Shown here one piece after another: positions 30,509-43,039 of a DNA stretch of 64,000 nucleotides; within the stretch, counting starts at the first letter, position 1; each line of letters starts with the position of its first letter. Where the stretch lies: positions 140,310,206 through 140,374,205 of the forward strand of contig CM043955.1 in the NCBI GenBank assembly GCA_014529385.2, given 5' to 3'. Position numbers and translations under genes: made by a program. The stretch is from Adiantum capillus-veneris. Taxonomy: Eukaryota; Streptophyta; Polypodiopsida; Polypodiales; Pteridaceae. The notes beneath the pieces are model-generated. The model was not told the DNA's origin. It made no database searches and saw nothing but the letters and a program-made list of their open reading frames with translations.

Positions 30509-31073
30509 CGAGAGCGAGATCGAGAGAGAAAGAACGAGAGATAGGGTACGTAGATAGAGAAGAAACTATGGAACTAAAAGAGGCAAAGGGGTTTTGCTTG
30601 CTACATGCATTGCCATGTACACCTGGGAGTGCACGTATGTGTCTACCCATATAGGATTTGACCAATAAAGACGAGATTTTGACCCGGTGGTCCTCATCTC
30701 TATACACCTCTGGACCGAGGTGTACAGAGATTGGGCAAGACTAGAGAATGCGAGGTAGTTTACATTGTGAGGAGTATATATATATATATATATTAAAAAA
30801 ACATTCATAAGCATTGTAGATAGCAACGTCATCAACTAACATGGAGGAAAAGATTGCATGCCCATGCACGCTCTGCAAGTATCAAATCCTACGCAAGCGT
30901 AGGATATGTAATGAGCATGTGCACACGTACTGAGAGTTTGCTAGAGAAACCGTACAGAATCTGCGATACGACTCCTACGGAACGGGCATTGATTTCTGTG
31001 ACATAGCACCTATATGTGAGAGAGAGAGAAAAAAGATTATATGTGAAGGTCCCCGACCAATATAGAGCCACGG
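29765..31073. other. Intergenic repeat debris with long (GA)n tracts
   Basis: No gene supported. GA runs lie at about 30,208-30,281 and 30,456-30,505, with shorter ones around 30,300-30,400 and TA runs near 30,354-30,368 and 30,777-30,792. GGCTCTGATACAAAG at 29,884-29,898 is one mismatch from the reverse complement of a Met-tRNA primer site, so part of 29.8-30.7 kb may be an LTR remnant on the minus strand. I see no matching LTR copy. The 5' end of the CACTA element must lie in or near this interval but no CACTA terminus is visible. Confidence 0.4.
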
Positions 31074-34000
31074 ATGGAAGCGGAAAAGGGCTTACAGACA
31101 GAAGACGACGGCATGGAGGAGATGTTGGATGCCTTCTTCCAGACAAGCGAGGAGAACGCGAACGAAGCAGCACCAGAAGCCGTACGCCTATCTCCTGAAG
31201 ACATGTTGAGGAAGTTGGCACGTCAACCAATCTATGAAGGCACCAAAATATATGTGCTTCGTACTTGTCTGGCGTTTTTGAATCTTCAGTCAGTGTACGG
31301 GTGGTCAGATGCAAGCGTCACTACTTTGTTTAGGTACGTAATTTACAAAAGAGATTTTCCGATTGCAACGGTGATGTGCTCGGAGAGCTTTTTAATTTAA
31401 TGTGGCTTAAACAGGTTATTGCGGGAGCAACTTCTCCCGGCTGGCAATGAAATGCCCCCCTCTAGGCCAGACGCAAAGCAACTTCTGACCTCAGTTGGCT
31501 TGGACTACAACAAGATTCATGCATGTCCAAATGATTGCATTCTTTTTCGCAATGAATTCGTAGATTGTCTATCGTGTCCTAAGTGCGGAGCAATGCGCTA
31601 CAAATAAGATGCAGTTGGCGAGACAGTGCCAGCTAAAGTGTTGCGGCATTTCCCTATTATTCCTAGGATAAAAAGCATGTTTCGTTGTGGTTCCATTGCA
31701 AAGTTGATGCGGTGGCATTCAAAGGCTTGGAGGCACATTGAAGATACCTGGCCACATTTTAAGAGTGAACCACGCAATTTGCGTTTGGGCATGGCAATGG
31801 ATGGAGTCAATCCATTTGGCTTGAGAAGCTTGTCATGGAGCACTTGGCCTGTGTGCCTTATCAATTACAACCTCCCGCCGTGGCTTGCCATCAAGAAGGG
31901 TCATTTGATATTAAGCTTGATTGTACCTGGTAAGTTCAAGGCAAAAAACGTGGATGTTTATCTAGCTCCACTAGTTGACGAGCTCCAGGAGTTATGGCAT
32001 GGGATCGACATAGCAGATGCGGTTGTGCCAGTAGGACAACAGCATGCAAGGATCCATGGACTTCTTATGTGGACTATGCATGATTGGCCAGGATACGGAG
32101 AAGCTTCTGGTAATGGTTATTGATTTACAAAATTCTCCCTATTCGCAATCCCTTTGCCTTGGCCTAATTCATGCTTTAATATATGCAGGGCTAACAACTC
32201 CGGAATACAATGCATGTCCAATTTGCGGGATGTGCTCTATTCTGCCTCTCTTCGAAAGACAATTTATCAAGGCCACCACCGTTATCTTCCAGATGGCCAT
32301 CACTTGCGCGAAGGTCAACTTGGTCGTGTCGAATGTTGTCCTATGCATGTACAAGAGTGGCGTCGCCGATGGGAGCAACATGAGGGGCAACCTCTTCCAG
32401 GAATGAAACGTTTGTCCATTCTCCATACGTTGCCGTACTGGGGTGATCTACTAATTAACCATTTGTTGGATCCAATGCATATATTCAAGAATGTGGGAGA
32501 GCTCCTCTGGAAGACAATCATGGGAATGAAAGACAATCGAGCTTCACGAGATGATTTGCAGTCAGTTGGAAAGATGCCAGAGCTATGGCCTTTCACCAAT
32601 GCAGCTGGCCAAACAAAACTTCCAAGAGCGCCATGGGTATTGCTAAAAAACGAAGAGCGGCAAGTGAAAAGGATGATTTCAGAGTTCAGGACGCCAATAG
32701 AATATATGCGATGTCTCAAGATAGCAATCACCCGTGACGATCAACTGTCAGGATTGAAATCGCACGACTGGCATAAGTTCTTGCAATTCATTCTTCCAAT
32801 TGCGACCAAGGGGTGTTTAACGGAGGAAGTGTGGACCTGCATATACAAGATTTCAGAGCTAGTGCGGTGGATCTCTTCCAAGGAGATACGAGAGGAATCT
32901 ATTGCAGTCGCAAGGGCTAACTCCATTGAGGTAGTTTGCATGATTGAGAAGTATATACCCACAAGCTGCCTAACTATCCAAATGCACTTGCTCGTCCATG
33001 TAGTAGATGAGGTTGTAGTGGCCGGTACAGTCCACAGCCGTTGGATGTTCTTTCTAGAGCAGTTCATGAAAACACTTAAGGGTTTTGTTCGCCAAAAAGC
33101 GCGTCCAGAGGGGAGCATGGCAGAAGGATGGCTGGTGCAAGAGTCTCTTGTATTGACGACCGAATTTCTATCCGTATCTGACCCAGAAATGCCTCGACTA
33201 TGGAGCGATGAGAAGGATGCAAGACTGGTGGGAGAGGAGCCGCAAGGGCAAGGGGTGCCAAAGAAAATGAACCTGGCCATGCGAGAAAAGATCATGAAGT
33301 TCTGTATAACAAATTCAGCGCCGATGCAAAAATGGCTCGAAAGGTACGAAGAAGAGAAAGAGAGACGCAATAGGGAGCGACAGGATTTCAGGCGAAGTCG
33401 AACGACTAGAGGCTTACCCTTTCCAGACTATCTCGCTCCTCTACCTAAATTCCCTACAATGGCATGGTTGGACAAGACAGTGAGAGCAGCTCGACAGATT
33501 GGAGAACCCATATCTCTAGAAGAAGAAGAGCTGGCTATTGGATGTGACTGGAAGTATCATGCATACATGGCACTGTGGTCGCATGGAAAGCATTTCAGAA
33601 CACAACAAATTGACAGCAGAAGGAACACGTTTGACAGTGGGGTAATGGTTATTTTCATGCAAAAGAGCAGGGCCAGTGCTAGAGACACGAATGAAAGCGC
33701 TAGCAACCTGGATTACTATGGTCTAGTGTCAGATATCCTGAAAGTAAGCTTCAGGCGGTTTGAGATGTTTTTGTTGGATGTGAAGTGGTTCAAGGTGATT
33801 ACTTCTGGTCGCAATGCAACGGTACGCAGAGATGGAAACAAACTTTTGCAAATAGATTCTACAAAGATTTGGACAGATGCGAGCGACACATTTGCTCTCC
33901 CCGAACATTGCGAGCAAGTGGTCTTTGTACCGGACCCTCGAGAGCGACAATGGTGGCATTGTTCCGAGGAGGTGGATCAAGGGTGTTGCACGGGACACCG

Positions 34001-34436
34001 TGAAACATCAACGAGATGCAGCTCGGAAGGCTTTTAGGACGGGCTCGCCGAAGCCTTCGAGCATCCCACACGAGACGTGGCTGCAGATCAGGGAGGATGA
34101 GCGGACAGCGGACACGCGATTCAGACAGCAGCGTGAGGCCGCGCAAGTACGACAGATGACCAGGGGGACATCTCATCTTGGCAGCGGAGGCTTCGACACC
34201 TTTCGCTATGAGTTTGTGAGTTTCTAATCCAATCTTAACTATGGCGTTTTTTAAAACACAATGAATCATGTATTCTTATTACTTTGATTTTTATATAAAC
34301 GCAGAATCTTGCGATGCATCGAGCTCCGACACACCAGGAGGAGTCAGATGGATATCGCAGAGGTATCTATGAAGTACTGAATGATCTTGAAGCTTCAGGA
34401 GAGCATGTAGACTGGGAGGCCTTACAGTCTCGCTGA
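31074..34436 (+). pseudogene. CACTA (En/Spm) TNP2-type transposase, degraded
   Basis: Exon 1 (31,074-31,333) ends in a LxxxYGWSDASVTTLF helix. Exon 2 (31,415-32,109) holds KIHACPNDCILFRNEF and CPKCGAMRYK (zinc-binding), then MRWHSKAW, NLRLGMAMDGVNPFG with the catalytic Asp of Transposase_21, STWPVCLINYNLPPWL and LLMWTMHDWPGYG. Exon 3 from 32,189 holds ACPICG, HHRYLP, a DUF4218-type region (KGCLTEEVW ... MHLLVHVVDEV) and a DUF4216-type region (about 33,600-33,800, DYYGLVSDILKV). Exon 4 (34,305-34,436) follows a GTGAGT/GCAG intron. Defects: an in-frame TAA at 31,605, a frameshift near 32,230 and another near 33,950. The enzyme would cut and paste CACTA elements; this copy is inactive. Confidence 0.85.
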
Positions 34437-35367
34437 TCGCTTGAGGTGAGACGTTAATATGTGTGAGTTGTTTTAATTAAGTAAGTATATGTGAAGTAAT
34501 ATCAATACTAATTTTGTGAGTTGTCCTATGTGCACGTTGCGACGCCTAGTCATTAGTGGACCGGATTTCATATATATGCTTTGTGAGACACAGACACGCT
34601 TCTGTGTCTCTTTTTTGTACAGACAGTTATTGTTCAGACAGTTATTGTTTCCCTTATGGTTATGATTATTGTCATTTTCATTGTATAGACATGGTTATTT
34701 CTCCTATTCTTGTATAGACATAGTTATGGTTCAGGTTTTGTTAATGGTTATGTTTAACTTTCTGGTTATGCTTATGGTTATGGTTATCTGCATTATGGTT
34801 ATGCTTTTAAGTTATGGTTATGGTTCATTATGATTATGCTTTTAAGTTATGGTTATGGTTCGTTATGGTTATGCTTTTAAGTTATGGTTATGGTTCATTA
34901 TGGTTATGCTTTTCAGTTGGTACGGTACTTGTCTTTCATTGGCCTTAAATCTCATGTGAGATTCTACATGGATAGCATGTAGGAGGCGTATACATGATAT
35001 GGTTTTTTTTGAAAAGTTTATGTAAAGAAAAGGGAACTCTACCAAAATTTCTGTTCATTTTGGTGCTGCTCGCTTTCTTGGGCAGAGGGCAGGAAGTCTG
35101 GCTGTGGCTGTGTCCATCTTTCAACTGCGCACAGGCCAGGCTACCTGCCCTCTGCCCAAGAAAATTTTTTTCTGTTATGGTCGTTGCTATCTGCGTCGCT
35201 ATGCGCGTCGCTATCTGCGTCGCTATGCGCGTCGCTATGTGCGTCTATATCTGCGTCGCAAATAGCGACAGGTTCACAAGGATGCGGATATCGATGCACA
35301 TAGCGACGCAGTGCGTCTCTATGTGCGTCGATATCTGCTTCGATGACACCTTTTTTTGTTTTAGTGA
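34437..35367. mobile_element. CACTA 3' end with minisatellite, hairpin and subterminal repeats
   Basis: No gene. A roughly 35-bp minisatellite (TTATGGTTATGCTTTTAAG and variants) covers about 34,791-34,915. A hairpin follows at 35,074-35,163. From 35,175 to 35,345 the 10-mer GCGTCGCTAT and its reverse complement recur many times, as expected for the subterminal transposase-binding repeats of CACTA elements. The likely terminus is TTTTAGTG at about 35,360-35,367, the complement of a CACTAAAA end. The 5' terminus was not found. Confidence 0.6.
35074..35163. repeat. Hairpin downstream of the CACTA transposase
   Basis: TTTCTTGGGCAGAGGGCAGG at 35,074-35,093 is exactly complementary to 35,144-35,163. 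The stem continues imperfectly inwards (GTCTGGCTGTGG against CAGGCCAGGC). It lies 640 bp past the transposase stop. Confidence 0.85.
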
Positions 35368-37760
35368 GATAACCCAATGCCTAAAATGAGGAACAAAATA
35401 GAATTTTATCTCTCGTGAAAGTCGAAGACTACATCAAAAACAAAATTTTAGGCAAATTCTCTCAGGATCAAGACTCTAGGACACGAGACAGAGCTAGAGA
35501 CATGAGAAAACAAACAAGTTGAAAACGGAAACTAAACCAAAAAAATGGATACAGGACCGAACAAAATAGGAGAACCAAAATGGACCAAATTTGAGTGCAA
35601 AAAGAAGTACCAAGAGCACAAGAAAAATCTAAGGGCAGTATGGACAACTGAATTGGAAAGTGGAGGAGATGAAAAAGACAAAAGAAGGATAAGATAAAAG
35701 TGGTTATTGAAATGCCTAAACCAATCAATGCAAAGCAAGTACAATGTTCTATGGGACATTGTGGGTATTACACGAGGTTCATACACATGTATGCAATCAT
35801 TGCCCAACCTCTATATAGACTTATAGTGATCTTTGAATGGACAGATGAGTGTGAGTAATCATTTAAGAGATTAAAGATGCTCTCGTATCTGCTCCAGTGT
35901 TAAAAGAACCTGATTGGGAAAAAATTCTTTTACGTTCATATTGATGCGTCTGTATTTTCTATAGGATGCATTTTGGCTCAACCAGGAGACGGAACTATGG
36001 ATTTCCCAGTCTGCTATGCCAGCCGATAACTCAACAGTGTTGAAAAGACCTACACCACCACCAAAAGAGAGGGGCTTGGAATGATTTATGCTGTCAAGAA
36101 ATTTGGGCATTATCTCTTTGCAAATAAGTTTGTGTTTCATGGACCATCAAGCCCTCTTATACCTTGTCAACAAACCATGTAATACAGGGTGAATCGTAAG
36201 ATGGTTCATCATATTGCTTGAGTTTGACTTTACTATAGTGGTTAAAAAGGGGAAGCCGCATCTTCAAGCATATCACCTTTCTAGATTGCCTAATGGAGAA
36301 GCTCTAGAGGGAGTAGACAATGATATCCCAGATTGCATATCTCTTCAATGTAGAAGTGGTACCTAAGTGGTCCCAAGAGATAGTAAGCCTACTATCACAC
36401 GGCAGAGAATTTGACAAGACTGACCAAGACCTTAAACTATGAACGGTTCAACAAGCTAAGAAATTTCAATTAATTGGTGGACGTTTATATCATCTAGGCT
36501 CCGGACAATATCCTAAGAGTGTGCATAAATCTAGAGGAATATGATGCCTACTTGCTGGAACCACATAATCAAGACTTAACATTTCATTGATCATCCACAA
36601 AAACTTTTCAACGCTTGAGAAAATTGGGAGTGCGTTGTCCAACTATGTGTGTTGATGTTCATGATTACATAACTAGTTGTACCAAATGCAAATCAAACCC
36701 ACCAATAGAACATGCGACACTATTTCAAATAACAGTTACACCAGAATGGAGTCAATACATTTTTGACTTCTTGGAAACGTAAATATTTTCTAAAAATACC
36801 ACCAGAGCACGGTAGAGGGTGATAGAAATAGAAGCTCATGACTTCACTTTGATTGAAAACCAGCCTTATAAACGAGGAAAGAATAACCAGCTTAGGCTAT
36901 GCGCAACGAAAAGCATGTATCTTCCAATCCTTTAGCAAGCACATGAAGGAATAATTGGAGGCCATTTCTCAGGGGAAAAGACAGCAAACATTATCCTGAC
37001 CTCGGGAATATGGTGGCCAACATTACATATGGATGCAGACAAATATACAAGACGATGTGACTCTTGTCAATGCACCAAAGTGCCGATAAAACGGGATGAG
37101 ATGCCCTTACGGCCAGTGATGGGAGCTAGAGCTTAAGTAGGGAATAGACTTTGTGGAAATTTCACCCCCCGCTCACAAAACACATGCCCAGTATATCATT
37201 GTAGCCACGGGTTATCTCACTAAATGGGTCGAAGCTAAAGCTACACCAAAAGCTAATGCCAGGACCACTGCTGCACAATTTCTACATGAAATTTCTTTGT
37301 TAGATATTGTCTACCTATAAAAATTGCCAGTGATCAAGGCACACATTTTATAAATGAATCAATTGAAAATCTTCTTGATGAGTTCATGGTAGTTCATAAA
37401 AAGTCTGCTCTGTACCACCCACTGGTTAATGGGCAGGTGAAGCTACAAATAAGACTCTATGTACAGTCTCAAAACCAAAATAGTCTTAGAATCAAGAACG
37501 GATTGGGATCAAAAGTTACATTTAGTACTATGGGCTTATAGGATTTCTTATAAAACCTCGATTGAAACAACATGATATTTGGTCTTAATGCTATCTTGCC
37601 TATGGAATTCCTAATCCAAACACTAAGAGTAGTCAAACAACTAGAGTGGATAGGCCATGAAATGTCTTCACGAATAGATGACCTTGAAAGGCTAGATGAG
37701 CTTTGCTTAAAAGCATTAGCTTCCATAAAACGAAGGCAAAAATAGTTTTTTAATAAGCAT
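35368..37760 (+). pseudogene. Gypsy-1 RNase H and integrase, RT core missing
   Basis: From 35,700 the frame reads GHCGYYTRFIHMYA (the start of the connection/RNase H region), then HIDASVFSIGCILAQPGD and a YTTTKREGLGMIYAVKKF segment with RNase H acidic residues, across several stops. Two H2C2-like zinc modules follow: a degenerate one around 36,590-36,700 ending C-T-K-C, and a better one around 36,930-37,080 with GGHFSGEKT and C-D-S-C-Q. The integrase core starts around 37,140 (GIDFVEISPP, IIVATGYLTKWVEAKA) and ends in disrupted sequence near 37,760. The palm domain with the YxDD motif is absent, so the element has an internal deletion besides the X1 and CACTA insertions. It continues the polyprotein of 5.1-9.8 kb in the same orientation. 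Confidence 0.7.
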
Positions 37761-39028
37761 GTATGGTATTTTTCACGTCAAGCTAGCTATTTTTCTTTAT
37801 TTTTTGTTAATTTTCTAGAGAAAAACAAAGAAAAATAGAAAAAGCATGTGAAATGATGACATAGTGACAAAAGAAAAATATGGGAGTGATCAGTAAGTGA
37901 ATGACAGTTATGGTGAAGACGGGGTGCAAGTATGAGAAAAGTTGCGAAAAACCCGATTTGGCCAGTTTTTGGACGAAATGACAACTTTTCCTGAAAACAG
38001 AGCAAACGGAGTCTAAATGAAGAAATTTTTGAGCCTAAAGTGCATTTCTCAAAAAGATAGGAGCACATGTTAAGTTTGGTAACAAGTGGTCCGGGAAACC
38101 CCGATATAAGTAATTTGGGCCCACTTATTAGCTCATTTTCACTATTCACAAGTGAGAGGAGCTTGAGAAACGTAGAGCGCACGGACCTTCTATGACTTTG
38201 TATGACATACACTACACACTGATCGTTGACGCTAGACATAAGAGGTAGACTCGTTACCATATGCTCTTCTTGTTCTATACTCGCTTTGTCGCAAAAAACT
38301 CCAAAAACGACAATGTGGCATTGCGGGAAAGAAACCAAAACGGGCCCGTAACGCTTCAACCACTAACCCGATAGCTACAAGACTTGATAGGGGGTAAAGG
38401 AGAACACCTATATGACCTCCAATGTGGATTTAGGTCAACCGAAAAAACCTAACCTCTTCGGGCACTACAGAAGTGATCGGGAATGGATCATTGAAACGAC
38501 ACAAAACTTCATGAGAGGTTATGTCTCAAGTAGGTCTACAAGCCCATGTAAACTCCTCATGGATCTATCATCAAAAAGTGGACCAAAACATCGAGTTAGG
38601 CTTTGGACACGCAAAGCATCATTTGGCCCTCAGGGCCAAGCGAGCATCTGTTTGCCACCAAACTTCACAGACATCATCGACATATCAAACTTATGGTCAA
38701 ATCTGAAACAAAATCTTTTCCGACCTTCTCCTCACAAAAAGATGCAAATTGAGCGACAAATCACCAAACACGATATCCATATAGCCAAAGGTTACATAAA
38801 ATCCATGGGAAGGTGCTCTACTGCAACTACAAGCTTGGTAGAATGATCTCAAGAAGAATCACCACTGAAAGTCATCTCCAAAGATAGAAATCCATTTCAG
38901 GGACTAAATTACCAAACAGGGAGTTTTTATGCTAAACACGTGTGTTTTAAGGTTGAACCAGAGTTAGACAGGCCTGTTGCACTAACACACACCCTCCCAA
39001 GGCATCACATTGTCATTTTTTCATTCTA
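37761..39028. other. Gypsy-1 3' region, no supported gene
   Basis: Sequence between the integrase remnant and the right palindrome array. A 144-residue open frame at 38,412-38,846 is basic and matches nothing I recognise; a 190-residue minus-strand frame at 38,359-37,787 lacks any motif. Both could be chance. Polypurine stretches occur near 37,815-37,840. Confidence 0.35.
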
Positions 39029-40166
39029 GACATCATACGCGTATGATGTCTGGCAGCCACATTTACACAAGTTTTGCACCACTTTCCAATACCAGCTCTT
39101 CCAAAATTCTCATTACATCTCATACATGAAATCTGGATCATTTAAGCCACCAGTTGGAGCAAAATTGCACAGTTAGAGTCTCCTAGCAAGAATTGGCCTC
39201 ACATATAGGAATTGGACTCCAAACCTAGAGAAAACTCACATATGGCATGTCCAAGGCATCTACTTAATATCCAAATGCTTGAAAGCCCATTTTCTCACAG
39301 TAGACATCATACTCGTATAATGTCTAAACCTGTCAAAATACAGTGTTGTCATCATATTGAGCATTCAGATCTGTTGTGCACCTCATGAAAAGCCACCTCA
39401 CCAAGTTTGGATACAATTGGTCAAGATTTGCTCACAATCCATTTCATTTTTTAAAACTTTGGGTCAAAACACCATCTTTGATCTTGGACACATGAACTCT
39501 CAACCAATCCCACTTTTGAGCACATCAGAACATTACACACACCATGGGGAAGCTACTCACCCAGTTTGAGCAAAAAAAGTCACAGTAGACATCATACGCG
39601 TATGATGTCTACTCTTCATAATTGACTTACTACTGAGATTTTGAAGTAACCAGCACCTTGATCACATCCTCATAAGCCTTTCCACTCATTTTCATCCCAT
39701 TTGAACCTCATTTGACCTACTTTTGCCCAAGTACAAAAAACAAAATGCACAAAGCCCTTTCTTGGCCTCTCACACCCACATACAATCTCAAGTTCAATTC
39801 AAAAGCCACAAACACTATGTATATACTATAGACATCGTACTCTATGAATCTGGAGTCAATTGTTGATAAAAGATATCATACGCATATGATGTCTCTAGTG
39901 CCAGATTGGTCACAAAGAGAGGTTTTCACCAAACCCATGTTTTGACTATGTGCGAGTGAGTTCATTTACTAAGTGCCAAACCATTTGAATCTCATATCAT
40001 CCAAATACACCCAAATTCTGGTTTCAGAACCTATAAGACAAAGATTAGATCAACCGTGATTCAAATCTCGAACCAAGCACATATATGTGATGTACAAGCT
40101 ATGGGCTATGCACAGTACAAGTTTTACCTCAATCTGAGCACATAGACATCATACATGTATGATGTA
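39029..40166. repeat. ~285-bp tandem array with palindromic core, right array
   Basis: Palindrome cores lie at 39,029-39,050, 39,303-39,324, 39,588-39,609, 39,872-39,893 and 40,145-40,166, spaced 274, 285, 284 and 273 bp. The copies at 39,029 and 39,588 are perfect CATCATACGCGTATGATG cores. The spacers between cores are diverged. The array ends 156 bp before the ORF at 40,322, as the middle array precedes the gag frame at 5,161. Confidence 0.8.
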
Positions 40167-40321
40167 TCATTCCATAAAATGAGCATCAAAATGAAATTCT
40201 ATTCTTGTCATAAGAAATTGTATGTCCTAATTAGCTTGTGGTTCAACTTTGAGATCATGTGGGTAGTTAAAAGCTAAGTAAACGTCAGATTTTGTGACGG
40301 ACACTAATTTCAGAACTTGGA

Positions 40322-42382
40322 GTGCACTCAGGATCAATGGGTACCATCAAATCACCCACAAAGAAGAAGAGATTGTCCTTAAAGGACATTATTGCAGCCA
40401 ATGATCCTTACACACTACCAAAAGAGACGCTCAAGCCAGCCAAAGCTTGGGTAGACGAGATGAAATTAGATAGAGAAGGACTGACGATGTATCAAGGAAC
40501 TTTCAGAGACCTTCAAGGAAATACAATGGATATCTCAATGAATCCATGAGAAATGTTGGAATGTGCTAATAAAGAAGAAACACTCACCCAACTGGAAACA
40601 GCACATTTGTACAACTTCTTCACAGTACCACCAGCGGGTGTAGATGTGCAAAGAGTCTACAAGCTAGTCATCTCAATCCAGAAAGATGGCCAGGTAGTGA
40701 TTATTGCTTTGGATGGACAGAAGACAGAGATGGTGATTACACCTCAAATCATAGCGGATGCACTAGGGCTCCATAATAAGGGTAGCTCCATTAGAGAAAG
40801 AAGAGATGAAGTAAAGGTCTACTCTCACAAGAAACCCAATCAGACATTCAAAGGCCTGGTAGACCCGAGATCTACAAAGATCTGCAAGCTTTACAACCAA
40901 TACTTCCATGTTTGCAGCAAGCAGCCACAAAAGTACACAACGCCTCCCCATGTAGTGGCTACTACAATAACTTGGGCATTGAAAAGAAGCATTCCCAAAG
41001 AGGTGAATTACGTCCAATATTTGCATGAGCAAGTGGTCGGCATGGGTATAGAAAAGCCCTATTAGATCGGAGGTGGAGAAACACTGACAAAGATTGCATA
41101 TGAAGCTATCGATGCAATAGGACAGTGGCCTCTCACCTGCCAACTCAGAATGAGTGGTTCAAGTTAAATCAAGATACAAAAGATGAACCACCAATAGCAG
41201 TGGCACCACCAATCACCACACGGCTTCGGAGAAGGCTAGAGACTGTACCAGAGGAAGAGTCCGAGGAGCCCCCAAAAAAGAAGGATAAGATGACGTTGAC
41301 AAAAGAATCAAGGCCCAAATAGACACACAGCCAAAAAGGGGCTCGGATCGAGAGGTTGATTGAGCAGTTTAGGGTAGAACGGGCACTCAAAGGAGACCCA
41401 GCAAGGATCGAAGGAAGCTCCTCAAGACTGCTAGAGGATCAATTTGATCATTACACCCGAGCCTATGAATAAATTGAAAAGGTGATCAAACAACAGAATT
41501 TAGAGCCCTTCACAATGGAGGAGGTACAAGATATCAAGAGGCAGGTGAAAGAAACACTAGAGGCTCCATTCGAGAAAGGCCAAGAAGGTGAACATACAAA
41601 AAATGCAACCCCACCACCTTCACCAACACCAAGCTCCTCTACTCCTCCTCCAAGTCCAAAGCCCTCTACATCCCAACCACAACACTCACTAGAAAAGACA
41701 GAAGAGGCAGCACCTTCACCAAAAGACAAGGAAAAAGAAGAAAGGAACACTTGTGAGACCTCCTTCAAGCAGGATACACATCGGCAGATACTTCTACGGT
41801 GGTCTATTGCACTCCAACCCCATCGTGGGCTACTAGATGCGAGCAAGAGAGAAAGGAAATTCCTAAGGAATAGGTGAGAGCTGATAGATCAAAAGTACCA
41901 CATTTATACCAAGAAACGGAGAGAAGAGCACAAGAAAGACAATTCCCACAGCCGAGAGTAACTAGGTTGGTCCAAATCTTGCATGCACCACAATGGAGAC
42001 CATTGGCCAGCCCGTGGAGAGCACCTTAGCAGGAGTAATGTTGAGTATGGGACACCAAGTTCCCTTTTCTAGCCCGATCCCTAGACCATGAACAAGAAGC
42101 TTGGTTGCAGCAGCAAATGAAGAGGATGTGAGAGCCGCATATCAAGTACTTGACAAAATCAGAATGCGATCTCTAACACTAGCTGGAAAGAATAGTATGC
42201 TATGTACCAGGGAAGACAATATGTGCATAGAACATGATCACCTCACAAGCATGATCCACATTACGATCCAAAAAGCTGAGGAAGCAAAAAGAGAGCTTGA
42301 AACTCTCAGCATAACGACACAACCAATTGTAAATTTCTTCTTTTTTTCTATCACCACCCTTATCTTTTCTTGTAATTTTTAA
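40322..42382 (+). pseudogene. Retroelement ORF of unknown type, degraded
   Basis: Reading frames at 40,322-40,549 and 40,553-41,065 are separated by a single TGA and appear to form one protein of about 245 residues, with basic MGTIKSPTKKKR near the start and an IADALGLHNKG segment; I recognise no domain. Further pieces at 41,125-41,322, 41,482-41,877 (Pro/Ser/Thr-rich then charged) and 42,101-42,382 (coiled-coil-like) follow in shifting frames. Because it sits directly behind the palindrome array and in Gypsy-1 orientation, I infer either the start of a second element of that family or an extra 3' ORF of Gypsy-1, as some large gypsy elements have. Confidence 0.4.
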
Positions 42383-42969
42383 AGCAAATTCATTGTATAT
42401 TCTCCTCCTCTCTCTAGCAACGAAAACCAATTGACTATTATAATCCTTAAATAATGCCAAAGCAATGATCTTTTTGGCAAAGTCATCCCATGTGTGAGGA
42501 CCTTTTTTTCTGGCAATTGAAAACTGGGGAAGATTCCTCCTCTCCACCTATATAAGGAGGGTTAGAGGTCATGCTCAACATACATCATCAGACACACACA
42601 ATCATCATCACACTAGCACTCTTAGAGAGAGACATCACCAAAAAACACACCACCACAAAGACACAATGCATCACATGAGATACAAGTGAGGTAGTACAAC
42701 AACACCATGGGATGCACAACCACTCACCACATGCACTCACACAAAAATCATGCACTTGAAGGAACCATGAGCACACAAGGGCAACGAGCGTCCACTCCAT
42801 TATACTCTTGTGCACTGCTAGCACTTGTCATCAATCACAATGCTACCAGTGTCCCCATTGTCATGATACATCTTGTACTAATCTTATTGCTAATCCACTA
42901 ACCTGCTAACTCTGGAGATTGCCATACACCATATGGTAGTCCACACTCCATCGTGCATGCCTTGAATCA

Positions 42970-42971
<2 letters not shown>

Positions 42972-43036
<65 letters not shown>
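42972..43036. repeat. (CT)n microsatellite and adjoining ~70-bp duplication
   Basis: A CT run of about 65 bp is followed by a direct duplication of about 70 bp (43,050-43,120 and 43,119-43,185; shared TGGTGTCATCTCATGGTCAT). Confidence 0.9.

Positions 43037-43039
<3 letters not shown>

Noticed and set aside
32315-33370. Long minus-strand open frames opposite the CACTA transposase
   Set aside because: They are antisense shadows of the recognised coding sequence and carry no motif.
31074-34436. A functional CACTA transposase
   Set aside because: An in-frame TAA after the CPKCG motif and at least two frameshifts interrupt conserved regions.
34640-34920. Telomere-like repeats
   Set aside because: TTATGGTTATG units do not match the plant TTTAGGG or vertebrate-type TTAGGG repeat; it is a ~35-bp minisatellite.
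36590-37080. Duplicated zinc-finger module in Gypsy-1 as a novelty
   Set aside because: I recall two successive H2C2-like modules as normal in this gypsy family, so I list it only as annotation.
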